Position numbers and translations under genes: made by a program. From an uncultured Rhodospirillales bacterium (GTDB taxonomy: Bacteria; Pseudomonadota; Alphaproteobacteria; ATCC43930; CGMCC-115725), in the NCBI GenBank assembly GCA_903828515.1, contig CAIKMD010000007.1, positions 1,054,001-1,118,000 of the forward strand: a stretch of 64,000 nucleotides of DNA, given 5' to 3'. Below are positions 62,149-64,000 of the stretch, one piece after another; the stretch's first letter is position 1, and every line of letters starts with the position of its first letter. The notes beneath the pieces are model-generated. The model saw only the letters and a program-made list of their open reading frames with translations. It searched no databases and was not told where the DNA came from.

Positions 62149-63912
62149 CTAGAGCAGCCCGCGTCGCCGGACTACCGACCAATAGAGCGCAATGAGCGGG
62201 ATCATCAGCGCCATCAGGATTACCGTTAGGGCGGATGCGGCGCCAAAACCGCCCGACAGCCACGCGGTCCACACGGCGACGGGCAGAGTGAGGTTTTCGC
62301 GGGTGGTGATGAGCACCGCGAGGGTCAGTTCGCGATAGGTGAGCAGCGCCATCCACAGCCAGGCATAGACCAGGGTCGGCGCCAGGATGGGAATGATCAC
62401 GCGCGCCAGCGTGGGGCCCGTGGCGGCACCGCTCATGGTCGCCGCTTCCTCGAGGTCCTTGTGAATTTGGATGAGGGTCGAGTTGATCATGCGTGTCGCA
62501 TAGCTCAACCGCGCGATGACGAAGACGATCAGCAAAATCCAGATCGTGCCGTAGGTCGGGACAAGGTGCTCCAGCACGAACAAGGCAAAGAGCAACATCG
62601 CGAAACCGAACACGATGTTCGGCACGGCATGAGGCAGGAACGCGATGAAATCGAAAATCGCGCGGCCCGGGATTTTCGAGCGCAACACCACCCAGGAGAA
62701 AGCGATCGCGATGATGATGGTCACCGTCGGGGTGAGCAGCATCAGGATCGCGGTGTTCTTGATGCCGAGGAAGGTCAGGTCCCACGAGATATTCTCGAAC
62801 TGACGCAACGAGATGGTTTTGAAGGCGGCGAGCGATGGATAGCGGAAATAGGGCAGTAGCGACGCCCAGACGATCACCAGGAGCGGCAACAGCTTGCTCA
62901 GGACGAAATAGGCGCCGAGGAAACCCCAGGCCGACCAGACGTGAGGTCCCAATGCGATCATGCGCGGCCGATAGCCTTTGCCGGTGACGACCTGGTAGTG
63001 GTGCACCCGGGCCTGAAGGCGGCTGTACCACCAGATCAGCAATCCGGCGATCGCGATCACTGCGGTCGATAATGCGGCGACCGCGCCATAGCGCGGCAGG
63101 CCCTCGTCGCGCGACAGTTGAAGCAGGAGATAGGTCGAGAAGGTGAATATCTTGTTCGACCAGCCGATGACCGCCGGCACGTCGAACGCGGCGAAGCCGA
63201 TGGTGAACATGTAGATTCCGGCAGCCAGTATGCCGGGCCAGGCGAGCGGCAGCGTGATGCGCCGGATGACATTGGCGAAGCCGGCCCCCGACATCGACGC
63301 GGAATCCTCCAGCGTCGGATCGATCGCGCGCAGGACCGCCGCCGTCATGATGAAGGCGATCGGCGCGAGGCTCAGCCCCTGAACCCATCCCATGCCGACG
63401 ATCGAGGCGATGTTGAACGGCGCTTGCGTCAGCCCGAAGATGTCCATCGTCATTCGGTTGAGGATGCCGATGCGCGGATGCAGCAGCAGCAGCCAGCCCA
63501 TGGCCTCGGCGAAACCGGGGAGCAGCAGGCCGACCGTCATCAGCGTGTAGACGAGCGGTTTTGCCGGAAGGTCGGTCCGCTCGGCGAGCCAGGCGGCGGG
63601 CAGCCCGAACGCGAAGGAGACGATCAGCGAGATGATCGTGAAGCTGAGCGTGTTCACCATCACATGGATGACGAACGGATCGCCGAACACCGCGATGTAA
63701 TGCAGGAACGAATAGGCCGATTCCGGTTCGACCGGCGATAATTCGCGCACGCTCAGCCAGAGGACGACGGCCGGCAGGAGAATGACGACCATGCTCACGC
63801 CGAGCACCAGCGCGAACATGACCCAACCCCAGGCGTCGAGCTGAAACCGGGGCAGTCTCGAGGGTCGGCGCGGGCGCACGCGAGCGAGAGCCGGATGTTC
63901 CTGCGCGGTCAT
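62149..63912 (-). CDS. ABC transporter permease with two fused transmembrane domains (Fe(III)-type)
   Basis: 587 residues from ATG 63912; the frame runs further upstream without support. About twelve helices in two homologous halves, each with an EAA-type loop: SMSGAGFANVIRRITLPLAWPG in the first, EEAATMSGAATGPTLARVIIP in the second. This is the FbpB/ThiP/SfuB layout used for ferric iron, thiamine or phosphonate import. The upstream gene (63938 onwards) is probably the binding protein. It converges on the transglutaminase gene with 4 bases between the stops; no ATPase lies in the window. Confidence 0.9.
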   Translation of the reverse strand: MTAQEHPALARVRPRRPSRLPRFQLDAWGWVMFALVLGVSMVVILLPAVVLWLSVRELSPVEPESAYSFLHYIAVFGDPFVIHVMVNTLSFTIISLIVSFAFGLPAAWLAERTDLPAKPLVYTLMTVGLLLPGFAEAMGWLLLLHPRIGILNRMTMDIFGLTQAPFNIASIVGMGWVQGLSLAPIAFIMTAAVLRAIDPTLEDSASMSGAGFANVIRRITLPLAWPGILAAGIYMFTIGFAAFDVPAVIGWSNKIFTFSTYLLLQLSRDEGLPRYGAVAALSTAVIAIAGLLIWWYSRLQARVHHYQVVTGKGYRPRMIALGPHVWSAWGFLGAYFVLSKLLPLLVIVWASLLPYFRYPSLAAFKTISLRQFENISWDLTFLGIKNTAILMLLTPTVTIIIAIAFSWVVLRSKIPGRAIFDFIAFLPHAVPNIVFGFAMLLFALFVLEHLVPTYGTIWILLIVFVIARLSYATRMINSTLIQIHKDLEEAATMSGAATGPTLARVIIPILAPTLVYAWLWMALLTYRELTLAVLITTRENLTLPVAVWTAWLSGGFGAASALTVILMALMIPLIALYWSVVRRRGLL

Positions 63913-63937
63913 GGGCGCGACGAACTGCCGTCTCGCG

Positions 63938-64000
63938 TTACTTGTTGCCGCTTTCCTGCAGGATCTTGGCGGCCTCGCGCTGCGCCGCGTTGCCGGCATC
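63938..64000 (-). CDS. C-terminus of a gene cut by the window edge, probably an ABC binding protein
   Basis: Only the last 20 codons and TAA are in the window: they read DAGNAAQREAAKILQESGNK. The stop lies 25 bases before the permease start, so the genes are co-directional. Position upstream of an FbpB-type permease and an alanine-lysine-rich helical end suit a periplasmic binding protein, but this is too short to identify. Confidence 0.4.
   Translation of the reverse strand, partial: DAGNAAQREAAKILQESGNK

Overview
The window comes from a GC-rich alphaproteobacterium, probably of the Rhodospirillales or a near relative. This rests on the codon use, on the glyQ-glyS-ppdK order, on the prenyl synthase / DUF2007 / TrmN6-like methyltransferase / S49 peptidase block, and on the NitT/TauT and TRAP binding proteins. 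No insertion sequence, phage, CRISPR array or rRNA was seen. The sequence is densely coded and no stretch longer than about 230 bases lacks a gene. Both ends cut a gene: an MFS transporter at the left and, at the right, the last codons of a gene that is probably an ABC binding protein.

Layout. 1-3.3 kb: MFS transporter, SPOR-domain protein, BNR/Asp-box propeller. 3.4-9.3 kb: a NitT/TauT-type ABC import operon with three tandem paralogous binding proteins, the remnant of a fourth, a cupin, ATPase, permease and a small lipoprotein. 9.3-14.1 kb: metallo-beta-lactamase-fold hydrolase, acyltransferase, a hypothetical protein, a lipoprotein, a CtpA-type peptidase and a 2TM protein, all on the minus strand. 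14.3-25.5 kb: housekeeping genes, namely tRNA-Pro(CGG), polyprenyl diphosphate synthase, TrmN6-like methyltransferase, S49 peptidase, esterase, glyQ, glyS, ppdK and ygfZ. 25.6-33.2 kb: a GT9 glycosyltransferase, then a small-molecule catabolic cluster with two orphan binding proteins, two dienelactone-hydrolase-like enzymes, an amidohydrolase, an HD protein, a CMD-fold protein and a MarR regulator. Palindromic operator candidates lie in its promoter regions.

33.3-48.9 kb is a signalling region. cheB stands alone on the plus strand. A c-di-GMP-I (GEMM) riboswitch candidate lies directly in front of a LapG-like transglutaminase-fold cysteine protease. A long minus-strand chemotaxis operon follows: a response regulator, an MCP, a small unknown protein, cheY, cheZ, a cheA-REC hybrid, cheW, cheY, cheR, an unknown 336-residue protein and a GNAT acetyltransferase. 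Facing it are a membrane hybrid histidine kinase and a LuxR-type response regulator. No flagellar gene is present, so the output of the array cannot be read from the window.

49-55.2 kb holds a zinc alcohol dehydrogenase, a CobW-type GTPase, and a surface-polysaccharide block of two glycosyltransferases and an AsnB-type amidotransferase. 55.3-62.1 kb is a three-gene operon encoding a transglutaminase-DUF2126 putative amidoligase, a circularly permuted ATP-grasp/alpha-E protein and a second transglutaminase. The set is conserved but its product is unknown, and it probably makes or trims a peptide. A double-domain Fe(III)-type ABC permease closes the window. The two most interesting items are the riboswitch-protease pair and the amidoligase/transglutaminase operon.
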